Shown here one piece after another: positions 25,040 through 34,587 of a stretch of DNA of 64,000 bases. A program made the translations under genes and the position numbers. The DNA is from Gammaproteobacteria bacterium (GTDB taxonomy: Bacteria > Pseudomonadota > Gammaproteobacteria > SZUA-229), in contig JAOUKT010000004.1 of assembly GCA_029882395.1 (NCBI GenBank), positions 34,626 to 98,625 of the forward strand, given 5' to 3'. Position 1 is the stretch's first letter, and each line of letters starts with the position of its first letter. The notes under the pieces were generated by a model that saw only the letters and a list, made by a program, of their open reading frames with translations, did not search any database and was not told the DNA's origin.

Positions 25040-26833
25040 ATGCGTAAAAATGCTATTAAGAAGCTGATAATGGTTGCAACTGTTATCTTAAGCACCCTGG
25101 CGGGTGCCCAGACCGCGCACGCAGAAAGCGTTTTTCAACCCCGAATTGTCGGTGGCAACCCGTCATCCGAAGCACAATGGCCCTGGATGGTTTTATTGTC
25201 TTCTTCAAATCAGTCAAATGGCTCAAATCCACCACCTCCTGTTAACTCAGGTGATCCTATTTTATATCCTGGCATCCCGCATTTCTTTTGTGGCGCCTCC
25301 TTAATTTCAGAGCAGTGGGTATTGACGGCCGCCCATTGCGTGGTTGGAAAAGAGATAGGTGGTGTTTTTGCTTTTGTGGGTGAACATGATCTATTAACAG
25401 CCGATATTCCAGCCACGGCGATCAGCCAAATCATCGTGCACCCCGAGTATGACGAGGCGACATCAGATAATGATATCGCGTTGCTGAAGCTGGCTACTCC
25501 TGCGTCAGGTGTGCCGACTTTATCATTTATTGATGTCCATTCCGCACCGGCATTAATCGTTGATAATAATGTCACTGCTATCGGCTGGGGCGGGGTAATA
25601 GCACAAGACCCTTATGCTCCTTCTACTCAGAGTTACCCCAATATCTTGCGTGATGTGGCGATGCCATATGTTTCAAATGCGACCTGCAATGCCGCTGGCA
25701 ATCTGACATCTGGGCAGATAACCGATAACATGATGTGTGCGGGTCTGCCTGTGGGTGGTGTGGATTCCTGTCAGGGTGACAGTGGCGGTCCTTTAATTTT
25801 TGAAAACGGTACCGGCAACTGGGTGCAGGCCGGCATCGTCAGCTGGGGTTACGGTTGTGCCGATGCCAATGCGTACGGGGTTTATACACGCGTTGAGAGC
25901 TATAGTGACTGGGTGACCTTAACTACCAGTGACATTACCATAGAGCCTGTTGCAAAAGTGGGTACCTGGCTAACAGGTTTAAACGGCCATTATGATTATG
26001 TGATCGAGAGTAGTGTTTCAAGCGCGGCCTTTGGTATTTCCAGTATTAGCCTCAGTGGCACTGACTTTACGATTGCGGCTGACAGCTGTAGCGGTACCAC
26101 CATAGCCCCTGGTGCCACATGTACTGTGAGCCTTGGTTTTCTGGCTGGGCCGTTAGGCAGTTCATCAGAGACGCTATCTATCGATATGACCGGTACCGCA
26201 TTGGCCACAGGTTCGATTTCCATACCTGTGACCTCAAGTGTGGTGAATGCCTCTGTTTTTTCAAATGTTGAAGCCGATAACACAATACAATGGGCTTTAG
26301 CGGGTACTCAAAGCTGGTCAGAGGTGCAGGCAACCAATGATGGGTTTTATACATTCCAGTCTGGTGTCATAAACGATAGCCAGCAAAGCAGTTTATTTGC
26401 TTATGTGAATGTGGCACCAGGCAATGCAGCAAGAAATGTGTATTTTGACTGGAAGGTCTGCTCGGAGCAAACCTATGATTTTCTGGAATTATGGGTGAAT
26501 AATAAAAAGATTGATGCCCGTTCAGGCGATGCTGGCTGGGCTCATAAAACAGTCACATTATCCGGTGAAGGTGATCACGTTATTGAGTGGCGATATAACA
26601 AAGATTATATTGCAAGTTATGGCGCCGATGCTGGCTGGGTCGCTAACATTGCACTGGATACAGCGTCTGTAAATCCGTTACCTGTTCACAATACAGCGTG
26701 TGTGCCGCCGCCGGTTACTGAGCCATCGCCATCAACTCCATCAAGCAGTGGCAGCGCGGCGATTTCGCCATGGACATATCTGATAGTCGGCATGCCGCTT
26801 TTGATGCGTCGTCGTCTTAACAGGGCATCATAA
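25040..26833 (+). CDS. Secreted trypsin-like serine protease with C-terminal sorting-type tail
   Basis: 597-residue exported S1 protease. The signal peptide (cleavage after AHA, ~28) is followed by RIVGG, the classic zymogen activation site. The triad is His99 (TAAHC), Asp145 (DNDIALLKL) and Ser248 (GDSGGP); Asp242 in VDSCQGDSGG corresponds to trypsin Asp189, predicting cleavage after Lys/Arg. A beta-rich region of ~300 residues follows. The last ~30 residues are Ser/Gly, then a hydrophobic helix, then RRR, like GlyGly-CTERM (rhombosortase) tails of Vibrio VesB, though with GS in place of GG. The ATG at 25040 has a strong GGAAAGGAAATA site; an ATG 21 bp upstream lacks one. Confidence 0.93.
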   Translation: MRKNAIKKLIMVATVILSTLAGAQTAHAESVFQPRIVGGNPSSEAQWPWMVLLSSSNQSNGSNPPPPVNSGDPILYPGIPHFFCGASLISEQWVLTAAHCVVGKEIGGVFAFVGEHDLLTADIPATAISQIIVHPEYDEATSDNDIALLKLATPASGVPTLSFIDVHSAPALIVDNNVTAIGWGGVIAQDPYAPSTQSYPNILRDVAMPYVSNATCNAAGNLTSGQITDNMMCAGLPVGGVDSCQGDSGGPLIFENGTGNWVQAGIVSWGYGCADANAYGVYTRVESYSDWVTLTTSDITIEPVAKVGTWLTGLNGHYDYVIESSVSSAAFGISSISLSGTDFTIAADSCSGTTIAPGATCTVSLGFLAGPLGSSSETLSIDMTGTALATGSISIPVTSSVVNASVFSNVEADNTIQWALAGTQSWSEVQATNDGFYTFQSGVINDSQQSSLFAYVNVAPGNAARNVYFDWKVCSEQTYDFLELWVNNKKIDARSGDAGWAHKTVTLSGEGDHVIEWRYNKDYIASYGADAGWVANIALDTASVNPLPVHNTACVPPPVTEPSPSTPSSSGSAAISPWTYLIVGMPLLMRRRLNRAS

Positions 26834-26847
26834 GCCATGATGAAACG

Positions 26848-26875
26848 GCCAGATCTGTGTATCTCGAGATCTGGC
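26848..26875. terminator. Bidirectional hairpin between the protease and pyrC'
   Basis: Perfect 9-bp arms GCCAGATCT (26848-26856) and AGATCTGGC (26867-26875) with a 10-base loop, in the 48-bp gap between two convergent genes. It probably ends both transcripts. Confidence 0.65.
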
Positions 26876-26881
26876 TGCTTA

Positions 26882-28168
26882 TTACCTGATCAGTTGTCCG
26901 TTAATAATCGTATGCGCTAGCTGGTGCTGAAAATGCCAGCCTAAAAACGGCGTGTTTTTACCCTGACTTTTCATTGTTTCTGCTTCCAGAGTCCAGTCTT
27001 TGTCCGGGTTGATGATCGCCAGGTCGGCGACGGCACCAATCGACAAATGACCTTTATCAATGCCCAGTATTTTTCCGGGTGCAATAGTCAGTGAGGTCAC
27101 AGCTTGCTGCCAGCTTAAAATGTTTTCCGAGACCAGTTTTAATGTCAGCGGTAACAAGGTTTCAAGACCCGATATGCCCGGTTCAGTCGCCGGGAACGGG
27201 TGAAGCTTGGCGTCTTCTTCATGGGGCTGATGATCGGAACATATCGCCTGCACTATACCGTTTGCGACGGCGTATCGGAGTGCATCACGATCGCGCAATT
27301 CACGAAAGGGCGGCAAGACATGGCAGTGACTGTTATAAGTGCTAAGGTCCATTTCGGTTAAAAACAGCTGATGGATAGCAACATCAGCGGTGACTTTCAA
27401 TCCCTGTTTTTGTGCCTGCTCAATCAAGCCGATACTGCGGGCGGAAGAAATGCGGCCAAAGTGAACGCGTGCGCCTATCTCTGCAATTAATTCAAGGTCA
27501 CGGGCTATAACGGTGCTTTCGGCCGCATCGGGAATGCCGGGCAAGCCAAGCCGGGTAGCGACGGCACCTTCATGGGCGCAACCGTGGTTGCTCAAATAAG
27601 GGTCGTTGGGTTCAATGAATACCGTCAAGTCATGTGAGCTGGCGTATTCCAGCGCACGGCGGAGTACCAGCGTGTTAGTGATTGGGCGGCTGGCATTGGA
27701 AATGCCAACACAGCCAGCGGCTTTAAGAGCTGCCATTTCACTCAGGTGTTCGCCCTTTAGTTTAGAGGTCATCGCGCCAAGACAAACAATGTGGCTATGG
27801 GCGGCATTTTTTACGCCGTGATTGATCAGGTCAACAACGGCTTTTTCATCTATCACCGGGTCGGTATCAGGCGGGCAGCATAATGTTGTGATGCCGGCCT
27901 TTGATGCTGCAATCGTTTCTGTTTTGATGGTGGCTTTGTGTTCCAGACCGGGTTCACGCACCCGCGCACAGAGATCGATGATGCCGGGCATGACGATCAG
28001 TCCGCGGGCATCGATCTCTTCAGCGGCGGCAGTTTTTGACTGTTCGATATGATCATCGATAGCGATAACCCGCCCGTTCTCCAGATAAATATCCTTAACC
28101 GCGTCCAGTTGATTGGCAGGGTCTATCAGCCGGCCTTGTTTAATCAGGATGCCTGATGGCTGATTCAT
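26882..28168 (-). CDS. pyrC': Dihydroorotase-like protein PyrC', predicted inactive
   Basis: 428-residue amidohydrolase-fold protein. Active dihydroorotases carry DxHxHxR at the first strand; here the site reads [10 protein letters not shown], so the two metal-binding His are gone. The Lys and later His/Asp sites are also altered; ICSDHQPH is partly kept. In Pseudomonas the same pseudo-enzyme (PyrC', also called PyrX) is not catalytic but is needed to assemble the active dodecameric aspartate transcarbamoylase with PyrB. It overlaps pyrB by four bases, consistent with that role. A true pyrC must be elsewhere in the genome. Confidence 0.92.
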   Translation of the reverse strand: MNQPSGILIKQGRLIDPANQLDAVKDIYLENGRVIAIDDHIEQSKTAAAEEIDARGLIVMPGIIDLCARVREPGLEHKATIKTETIAASKAGITTLCCPPDTDPVIDEKAVVDLINHGVKNAAHSHIVCLGAMTSKLKGEHLSEMAALKAAGCVGISNASRPITNTLVLRRALEYASSHDLTVFIEPNDPYLSNHGCAHEGAVATRLGLPGIPDAAESTVIARDLELIAEIGARVHFGRISSARSIGLIEQAQKQGLKVTADVAIHQLFLTEMDLSTYNSHCHVLPPFRELRDRDALRYAVANGIVQAICSDHQPHEEDAKLHPFPATEPGISGLETLLPLTLKLVSENILSWQQAVTSLTIAPGKILGIDKGHLSIGAVADLAIINPDKDWTLEAETMKSQGKNTPFLGWHFQHQLAHTIINGQLIR

Positions 28169-29190
28169 TTGTCGTCTCCCGTCTGCTGGGCGCTGGTGCC
28201 TAATGTCATCGACATTACGGCCATGCGAACGGCGATGCCATTGCTGACCTGATCTAAAATAACGGATTGCATGCCATCAGCAACGCAGGATTCAATTTCA
28301 ACACCACGGTTGATCGGGCCGGGGTGCATGACAATGGCATCGGGTTTGGCATATTTTAAGGTTTCACTGGTCAGGCCGTACTGCTGATAATATTCCAGCT
28401 CGCTCGGTAACATCGCTCCCTGCATGCGTTCTTTTTGCAGTCGCAGCATAATCACCACATCTGCATCGGCTATGCCTTGCTGTAAATTGTAGTGAACGTT
28501 TACGCCCAGTTTTTCGATGTCGGCAGGTAGCAAGGTGCGCGGAGCGACGACTCTGATGTCACCTATATTGAGTGTGTTCAATGCATGGATCTGTGAGCGT
28601 GCAACCCGAGAATGTAAAATATCACCAACAATCGCGACTCGCAGAGCGCTGAAGTCATGGCCTTTATTTTGACGGATAGTGAGCATGTCGAGCATGGCCT
28701 GGGTTGGGTGAGCATGGCGGCCATCTCCGGCATTGAGTACGCTGATATAGGGCGCAACATGGCGAGCTGCAAAATGCGCCGCACCGGAGTCCTGATGGCG
28801 AATCACGAACATGTCGGTTTGCATGGCCTGAAGGTTGTAGAGTGTGTCGAGAAGAGACTCGCCTTTGCTGGTTGCCGAGGTGCTGATATTGATATTTAAA
28901 ACATCGGCAGACAGGCGTTTAGCAGCGAGCTCAAAAGTGGTGCGGGTTCGCGTGCTGGCTTCAAAAAACAGGTTGGTAATGGTTTTGCCGCGCAACAGCG
29001 GCACCTTTTTTACAGTGCGCTTATTAACGCTGGTGAAGTTTTCGGCGGTATCCAGAATTTCGGTCAGGATTTCGCTGCCCAGACCCTCAATCGTCAGGAA
29101 ATGTTTTAAACGTCCATTTTCATCCAGCTGGATATTCCAGTGGTCCTGACCCAGTAGAGGATTGGTTGCGCGGGCGTTTTTATTAACCAT
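28165..29190 (-). CDS. pyrB: Aspartate carbamoyltransferase catalytic subunit
   Basis: Second step of de novo pyrimidine synthesis: carbamoyl phosphate plus aspartate. 341 residues with the carbamoyl-phosphate motif [13 protein letters not shown] (STRTR), HPTQAMLDM and [11 protein letters not shown]. The N-terminal extension of about 20 residues beyond E. coli PyrB is as in Pseudomonas-type class A ATCases. It lies between pyrR and pyrC' and overlaps the latter; no pyrI is present, as expected for that class. Confidence 0.97.
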   Translation of the reverse strand: MVNKNARATNPLLGQDHWNIQLDENGRLKHFLTIEGLGSEILTEILDTAENFTSVNKRTVKKVPLLRGKTITNLFFEASTRTRTTFELAAKRLSADVLNINISTSATSKGESLLDTLYNLQAMQTDMFVIRHQDSGAAHFAARHVAPYISVLNAGDGRHAHPTQAMLDMLTIRQNKGHDFSALRVAIVGDILHSRVARSQIHALNTLNIGDIRVVAPRTLLPADIEKLGVNVHYNLQQGIADADVVIMLRLQKERMQGAMLPSELEYYQQYGLTSETLKYAKPDAIVMHPGPINRGVEIESCVADGMQSVILDQVSNGIAVRMAVMSMTLGTSAQQTGDDK

Positions 29191-29208
29191 GTTTGAATTG
29201 TGTCTCGC

Positions 29209-29721
29209 TTAGTCCAGGGTAACGTGTTTGATATCAAATGCCAGTGGTTCGGGGCCGGTTAATTTGACTTGTTCATCATCTCTTAATGTTAATTGTTGAC
29301 CGACAATATCCGCTCGAATGGGCAGCTCGCGCCCGTCTCGTTCCAGCAGGCAAACCAGAGTGATTGAAGCCGGACGACCGTAGTCAAATAACTCATTCAT
29401 CGCCGCCCGTATGGTTCGGCCGGTTTGCAGCACGTCGTCGACGAGAATGATGTGACGGTTTTCAATTTCATTGGGCAAAGTTGATGGAGTGACTTGTGGG
29501 TGCACACCAATGCGTGAAAAGTCGTCACGGTAAAAGCTGATATTGAGCGTGGCTAACGGCTCTTTGAGTTTGAGTTTTTTATGTAATTGTTCTGCAACCC
29601 AGGCACCGCCGGTGTGAATGCCGACCATAACCGGATCTGTAATCTGTTTTTGAGCTAAAGATTCACTGAGCTGGCTGCTTAAACTCTGGATTAAAGTATC
29701 GGGGCTATGTATTTTTGTCAT
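29209..29721 (-). CDS. pyrR: Bifunctional pyrimidine regulator PyrR / uracil phosphoribosyltransferase
   Basis: 170 residues, PRTase fold with the PRPP motif [17 protein letters not shown]. In Bacillus, PyrR binds pyr mRNA and also makes UMP from uracil; in gammaproteobacteria the regulatory role is less clear. I see no attenuator stem in the 18-bp gap to pyrB. It overlaps ruvX by 17 bp. Confidence 0.93.
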   Translation of the reverse strand: MTKIHSPDTLIQSLSSQLSESLAQKQITDPVMVGIHTGGAWVAEQLHKKLKLKEPLATLNISFYRDDFSRIGVHPQVTPSTLPNEIENRHIILVDDVLQTGRTIRAAMNELFDYGRPASITLVCLLERDGRELPIRADIVGQQLTLRDDEQVKLTGPEPLAFDIKHVTLD

Positions 29722-30148
29722 ATTCTTCTTTTAGCCAGGTTTCGGTGATAAGTGCTGCGGCTAGTTTATCAATTTCATGTTTGTTTTGCTTGTCTATTTT
29801 CTGGTTTTGTTTGAGCTGATCTTCGGCTTCAAATGAAGACAATGTTTCGGAGATGGTGAACACAGGCAGGCCAAAACGACCATGCAGACGACGAGAAAAT
29901 TTATCGGCTCGTACTGTCATTTCAGTTGCCTGGCCGTCGAGCAAATAAGGCAGGCCGACTATCAGTGCTTCAGGTTTCCATTCCTTGAGCAGCGACTCAA
30001 TACGCTGCCAGTCGGGTTTGTTGTTAACGTTTGTTAAGGTTGCTAGCGGGCTGGCATTACCGGTCAGGGTTTGGCCGACGGCCACGCCGATGCGTTTGGC
30101 ACCGAAATCGAAACCCAGCACGGTATGAATCGCTTTTTTAGTTGTCAT
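29705..30148 (-). CDS. ruvX: Putative pre-16S rRNA nuclease / Holliday junction resolvase-like RuvX (YqgF)
   Basis: 147 residues, RNase H-like fold. Acidic residues in [16 protein letters not shown] (DxG at strand 1), [10 protein letters not shown] and the C-terminal DKLAAALI are intact. YqgF family proteins process the 5' end of 16S rRNA. It lies between yqgE and pyrR in the conserved yqgE-ruvX-pyrR-pyrB order. Confidence 0.95.
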   Translation of the reverse strand: MTTKKAIHTVLGFDFGAKRIGVAVGQTLTGNASPLATLTNVNNKPDWQRIESLLKEWKPEALIVGLPYLLDGQATEMTVRADKFSRRLHGRFGLPVFTISETLSSFEAEDQLKQNQKIDKQNKHEIDKLAAALITETWLKEEYDKNT

Positions 30149-30172
30149 CTGTCTGTTGTCGAGGGAGCGTGT

Positions 30173-30751
30173 TCAGGCATGTCCTGCATCGTTACTTAAT
30201 AATTGCAAATCGATACCCAGCAATAATGCCGCAGATTCCCAGCGTTTTTCAATCGGTGTATGGAAAATAATATCATCATTTGCCGGGCAGCTTAGCCAGA
30301 GATTGCCGGCCATTTCCTGTTCTAACTGGCCGCTGCCCCATCCGGCATACCCTAAAGTGATTAAATGGTTTTCAGGGCCATCGTCATTGGCGATGGCTTT
30401 GAGGATATCTTTGGAGCTGGTAAGCTGAATTTTATCGGTGATTTCAAGGCTGGCGTCCCATTTGGACTCGGTTTTGTTATGTAAAATAAAGCCGCGGTCT
30501 GTTTGCACCGGCCCACCATGATAAATTGTTTCATGACCAATCGTTTTGCTGGCAGGTTTTACCTGAATCTGTTCGAGTATGTCCTGTAAAAGCACGTCAG
30601 ACGGGCGGTTGATGGTAACGCCCATGGCGCCTTCCTGGTTATGCTCGCAGATATAGGTAACAGACTGGCTGAAGTTGATATCATCGAGTGATGGCATCGC
30701 AATCAAAAAATGATTGCTCAGGTATTGCGGTGCTGAGTTTTTGATTTCCAT
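30173..30751 (-). CDS. YqgE/AlgH family protein
   Basis: 192 residues of the UPF0301 (YqgE/AlgH) family: NHFLIAMPSLDDINFSQSVTYICEHN at the start, GAMGVTINRP and YHGGPVQTDRGFILH are diagnostic. In Pseudomonas the family member was named AlgH for an effect on alginate; its molecular role is unsettled. It is 24 bp upstream of ruvX, the usual pairing. Confidence 0.95.
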   Translation of the reverse strand: MEIKNSAPQYLSNHFLIAMPSLDDINFSQSVTYICEHNQEGAMGVTINRPSDVLLQDILEQIQVKPASKTIGHETIYHGGPVQTDRGFILHNKTESKWDASLEITDKIQLTSSKDILKAIANDDGPENHLITLGYAGWGSGQLEQEMAGNLWLSCPANDDIIFHTPIEKRWESAALLLGIDLQLLSNDAGHA

Positions 30752-30824
30752 TGTATAAGCATATACGGAAATTGAGATTTTACAGCCAGAACAGCAAAAT
30801 AAATTCGTCGAGACAGGGCATTAT

Positions 30825-31700
30825 TTAATGGCTGCTCAGAGAGTTGTCGCTTTCAAAAACCCAGCTACGGGTAATATGGATCACTTCGGCTTCTTTTTTA
30901 AGGGCTTCAGGGAAGCGGGCAAAAGGCGATGCCAGACTAATGATGCGCCTGGCGGCATCATCCAGTAACTTATGGCCTGACGAGCGCTTTAAGTTATATT
31001 CAATCAGCTCGCCTTTGTGATTGATGACCACATCCATAATCAGGGTACCACTGAGCTGGCTGCGAATGGCTTCGTCCGGGTAATTCAGGTTGCCTATGCG
31101 CTCGACTTTATCAATCCACTGGCGCATATAGTTAGCCGCTACGTGTTCACGGGTACGCGAGTTAATAAATTTCTTACGTGGTTTTTTAGTCAGTTGTTCG
31201 GTGGTTTTATCCAGCTCGGCGGCCATTCTTGCGATTTCTGCCTGATAATCGGGGGTCTGCTGTGTATCTGGCGTGGCCTGTTCTTCTTTGCTGATGTGTT
31301 TGTCGGTTTTGATGGCGTAATCGGACTTTTTTTGCGTGATGATTTTTTGCTGATTAATGTGTTGAATCTTGCTGATTGAGGCCACGCTCTGTTCGGGAGC
31401 AATGCCCGGAGTTTGTGATAATGTGGGCGCTGAAAACATATCAGTGGGCCGCAGCTTTTGATCGGCGTTGCCTCCACCATCTTGTGAAACTTGTGCCAGG
31501 TAGTCTGCTTTCAGCGGGCTTTTGCTGTTTTGCGACTGAACCAAAATCACATCAAGGGTCGGTGCTGTTTCGCTGTCATTGTCATTGTCTGAAAAAGTGA
31601 TGCCCAGAATGACGATGCCATGGAAAATTGCCATTAACAAAATCGTCATGCTGAGTCTGTCGGCCGCACCTGCTTTTGTCGGGGAAATTATGGTCGCCAT
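30825..31700 (-). CDS. TonB-like energy transducer (TonB3-type)
   Basis: 291 residues: short cytosolic N-terminus, one membrane anchor (about 17-35, MTILLMAIFHGIVILGITF), a long periplasmic Gln/Lys/Thr linker, a short coiled coil, and a C-terminal TonB domain (~200-285) with NLNYPDEAIRSQLSGTLIMDVVI. The linker lacks the Pro-Glu/Pro-Lys repeats of classical TonB. Its place next to gshB and pilG is that of P. aeruginosa tonB3, reported to be needed for twitching motility, so a role in pilus assembly or function is a reasonable inference. No exbB/exbD nearby. Confidence 0.88.
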   Translation of the reverse strand: MATIISPTKAGAADRLSMTILLMAIFHGIVILGITFSDNDNDSETAPTLDVILVQSQNSKSPLKADYLAQVSQDGGGNADQKLRPTDMFSAPTLSQTPGIAPEQSVASISKIQHINQQKIITQKKSDYAIKTDKHISKEEQATPDTQQTPDYQAEIARMAAELDKTTEQLTKKPRKKFINSRTREHVAANYMRQWIDKVERIGNLNYPDEAIRSQLSGTLIMDVVINHKGELIEYNLKRSSGHKLLDDAARRIISLASPFARFPEALKKEAEVIHITRSWVFESDNSLSSH

Positions 31701-31727
31701 TGTTATACGGGTGCTTTTATCATGGGT

Positions 31728-32801
31728 TTATAAAGTGTCACTGATTTTAACAGATGCTGCATCGGGCAGGTTTAATTGAATGCGTTTAGCCATGGCCGGG
31801 TTCATGTGAACCTCACCATTGGCTGCCACCAGTAACACAAATTTAATGCCCATTTTCTTAGCTATGCGGTGCCAGTGTTCTGGGCCGGCAACAAACAGGG
31901 CAGTGGCGGCCGCATCTGCTCGGCCGGCGTCAGCATGGATCACGGTGACCGATTGTGAGAGGTCAGCCGGGTAGCCAGTTCTGGGGTCGAGAATATGGTT
32001 ATAACGTTTATCATTAAAGATGAAATAGCGTTCATAATCACCCGAGGTAAAAACGCTTTCATGATCACTGGCCTGTACTGAGGCAAGCATGGCACTTTTA
32101 TCTCTGGGGTGGCGAATACCAATGCGCCAGGCTCTGTCGTGATGCTGGCCGAGGACTTTCAGGTCGCCGCCGGCATTAATAACCGCGTTCTCGATGCCAA
32201 GGTTTTGCAGGGTTTTAATGCTGCGTTCGATAGCGTAGCCTTTTGCAAAGGCACCAAAATTCAACAGTACGTTTTCGTTCTCGCTTTGTAATTGTATGTT
32301 TTGCAAATGCAGCTGCTGCATAGTGGGTCGTGCTGAAATCAAGGCCTGGATCTGCTGCTCATCAGGGGGTTGTTTGTGGGCTTGCTTGTGCTCATGAAAA
32401 CGCCATAGATTGATCAGTTGGCCTATAGCAGGATTAAAAAGCCCTTCAGATTGTTGATAATAGCCCTGGCTTTGTTCGATCAAGGGGATCAGGTGCAGCG
32501 GCAGATTGAAAGCCGCTTTTGTCGGGATCAGGCTGTTAACTCTGGAAAGCGGTCCTTTTAACCACGGGTTCCAGACCCGGTGCCAGTACTTGAAGTCCTC
32601 TTCTAAAATCGTAAAGGCCTGTTGCGCCTGGCTGGCATCAACACCAATCACCGTAACATCAATGATGGTGCCAAAACTGAGAATCGAATGCTGGAATTTG
32701 TTACTGTCTGATACAGCGGCCGGGTTGGTGTTGTTATTGTTTTGTGAGTCGCAGGCGAGCAGAACAAAAAGGCTAAATAGAAGCGGCGATAAAAGTTTCA
32801 T
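31728..32801 (-). CDS. apbE: FAD:protein FMN transferase ApbE, lipoprotein
   Basis: Periplasmic enzyme that transfers FMN from FAD to Thr of proteins such as NqrB/NqrC/RnfG. 357 residues with lipobox LLAC at about residue 17, then the ApbE domain with INAGGDLKVLG, GDYERYF, the HILDPRTGYP substrate/metal motif and DAAATALFV. It overlaps gshB by four bases. ApbE at this position is not part of the gene order I know from Pseudomonas and appears inserted between tonB and gshB. Confidence 0.95.
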   Translation of the reverse strand: MKLLSPLLFSLFVLLACDSQNNNNTNPAAVSDSNKFQHSILSFGTIIDVTVIGVDASQAQQAFTILEEDFKYWHRVWNPWLKGPLSRVNSLIPTKAAFNLPLHLIPLIEQSQGYYQQSEGLFNPAIGQLINLWRFHEHKQAHKQPPDEQQIQALISARPTMQQLHLQNIQLQSENENVLLNFGAFAKGYAIERSIKTLQNLGIENAVINAGGDLKVLGQHHDRAWRIGIRHPRDKSAMLASVQASDHESVFTSGDYERYFIFNDKRYNHILDPRTGYPADLSQSVTVIHADAGRADAAATALFVAGPEHWHRIAKKMGIKFVLLVAANGEVHMNPAMAKRIQLNLPDAASVKISDTL

Positions 32802-33751
32802 GCGGTTAACCTGGTCTCAATCACGTTCAATAAATCGGTGGCAATATCTAGCCCGAATTCAGCATCGAGTTCACGAATGCAGGTCGGGCTGGTGACGTTA
32901 ATTTCTGTAAGGTAGTCGCCGATGACATCAATGCCAACGAATATGAGTCCCTTTGCTTTCAAGCTGGGGCCAACCTGCTCACAGATCCAGCGGTCGCGGT
33001 CGGTGAGTGGCTGACCTTTGGCGCTGCCGCCAGCCGCTAAATTGCCACGGGTTTCGCCTTTGCCGGGTATACGAGCCAGGGCAAAAGGAACGGCTTCGCC
33101 ATCAATTAATAAAATGCGTTTATCGCCCTGTTTAATCTCGGGAATGAATTGCTGAGCCATGGTCATTTTATGGCCGTTGTCAGTTAGCGTTTCAATGATG
33201 ACATTGAGGTTAGGGTCATCTGAACGCACCCTGAAGATAGAGGCTCCGCCCATGCCATCGAGCGGCTTTAAAATAACGTCATTGTGTTTTTGTATGAAAG
33301 CCTTTAAGCGCTCTTTTTGGCTGCTGACCAGGTTAGGTACGCAGCATTGTGGAAACAGGGTTGTAGAGAGCTTTTCATTGGCATCACGGATGCTTGCGGC
33401 TTTATTCGCTACCAGAACCCCGTCTTTTTCAGCCAGTTCCAGCAGATAGGTGACGTAGATATAATCCATATTAAATGGCGGGTCGAGACGCATTAAAATG
33501 ACATCAAAAAAATCGATCGCCGAGTCCTGTTCGCCGTGCGTCTGGTACCATTTTACCGGGTTATCTTCGAGGCTTATTTTTGTCGAGCAGGAATGGACCT
33601 TGGAGTTATAGATGTACAGGTCCTGTGGTCTGATATAGTGAACCTCCCAGTTTTTTTTCTGGGCGGCCAGCATCATTGCAAAACTGCTGTCTTTTTTTGT
33701 GTTAATGTTTTCGATGGGATCCATGACGACCCCAATTTTTATAACATTCAT
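32798..33751 (-). CDS. gshB: Glutathione synthetase
   Basis: ATP-grasp ligase joining gamma-glutamylcysteine and glycine. 317 residues: VMDPIENINTKKDSSFAMM at the N-terminus, the glycine-rich ATP loop LKPLDGMGGASIFRV, RILLIDGEAVPFALARIPGKGETRGNLAAGG and the metal/substrate segment EINVTSPTCIRELD. Divergent from pilG across 366 bp, as in Pseudomonas. Confidence 0.97.
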   Translation of the reverse strand: MNVIKIGVVMDPIENINTKKDSSFAMMLAAQKKNWEVHYIRPQDLYIYNSKVHSCSTKISLEDNPVKWYQTHGEQDSAIDFFDVILMRLDPPFNMDYIYVTYLLELAEKDGVLVANKAASIRDANEKLSTTLFPQCCVPNLVSSQKERLKAFIQKHNDVILKPLDGMGGASIFRVRSDDPNLNVIIETLTDNGHKMTMAQQFIPEIKQGDKRILLIDGEAVPFALARIPGKGETRGNLAAGGSAKGQPLTDRDRWICEQVGPSLKAKGLIFVGIDVIGDYLTEINVTSPTCIRELDAEFGLDIATDLLNVIETRLTA

Positions 33752-34117
33752 GATCAGTGTTCTAATGTTAAATGACTGTTAAGTAATGATTTTTACATAA
33801 GGTAAAAAATTTTGTTTCGACCTTTAAGGTAGGAAAATACACTATAGTTTAACATTAAGTAAGCCCTGTAAACGGGGCAAAAAATGCGGTCTAAACTGTT
33901 GCAAAAGTGTTAATTTCTTTTGATTTCAATAGCTTATAGTGATTAAGGTGAGATTTTACTTAACATTTGTTGGCTAAGTTTCTTAATAAATGGCATTTTT
34001 TATTTGCGAAAGCCCATCACATAGGCTAAATTACAGGCAAATAATAGCCGGTGCAAAGACCTGTAATATTTTAAATAAGTATGTAAACGCACATTTACAT
34101 AAGTAATTGGGAATACT
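33752..34117. promoter_or_regulatory. Divergent gshB/pilG control region
   Basis: AT-rich gap without a plausible gene. A candidate pilG promoter is TTGCGA (34004-34009), a 17-bp spacer and TAAATT (34027-34032). Just before pilG lies a perfect palindrome, TATGTAAA-CGCACA-TTTACATA (34080-34101), ending 16 bp before the ATG. It could be an operator or, in the mRNA, a hairpin next to the ribosome site. Its half-site geometry resembles the GacA box but with A for G at the inner edge. Confidence 0.45.
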
Positions 34118-34507
34118 ATGGCAGACGATTCTGTTGAAATTTCAGGGTTAAAAGTGATGGTGATTGATGATAGTAAAACCATTCGCCGGACTGCAGAAAA
34201 CTTATTAAAAAAAGAAGGCTGTGATGTTGTGACAGCTGTAGACGGTTTTGAGGCGCTATCTAAAATCGCCGAGCACAAACCGGATATCATTTTTGTAGAC
34301 ATTATGATGCCCAGACTCGATGGCTATCAAACCTGCGCATTAATTAAACATAATAATGTCTTCAAAAGCACGCCGGTCATCATGTTATCCAGCAAAGACA
34401 GTATTTTCGACCGTGCTCGAGGTCGAATTGTCGGCTCAGAACAATATTTAACCAAACCGTTTACTAAAGATGATTTGCTGGGTGCCATTAAACAATATGC
34501 TTTTTAA
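34118..34507 (+). CDS. pilG: Type IV pilus response regulator PilG
   Basis: Single-domain CheY-like receiver of 129 residues with the acidic pocket (VIDDSKTIRR), phospho-acceptor Asp in IIFVDIMMPRLDG and the Thr/Ser-Lys pair in VIMLSSKDS and LTKPF. In Pseudomonas, PilG is phosphorylated by ChpA and promotes pilus extension and cAMP synthesis. Named by its first place in pilG-pilH-pilI-pilJ-chpA and by sequence type; 80 bp before pilH. Confidence 0.93.
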   Translation: MADDSVEISGLKVMVIDDSKTIRRTAENLLKKEGCDVVTAVDGFEALSKIAEHKPDIIFVDIMMPRLDGYQTCALIKHNNVFKSTPVIMLSSKDSIFDRARGRIVGSEQYLTKPFTKDDLLGAIKQYAF

Positions 34508-34587
34508 TGACACAGCTGTTTGAGATAAAACCTGAAACTAATCAGGTGGCAACTGAATTTTAAATTTTTAATTGGGTGGTATAAAAA

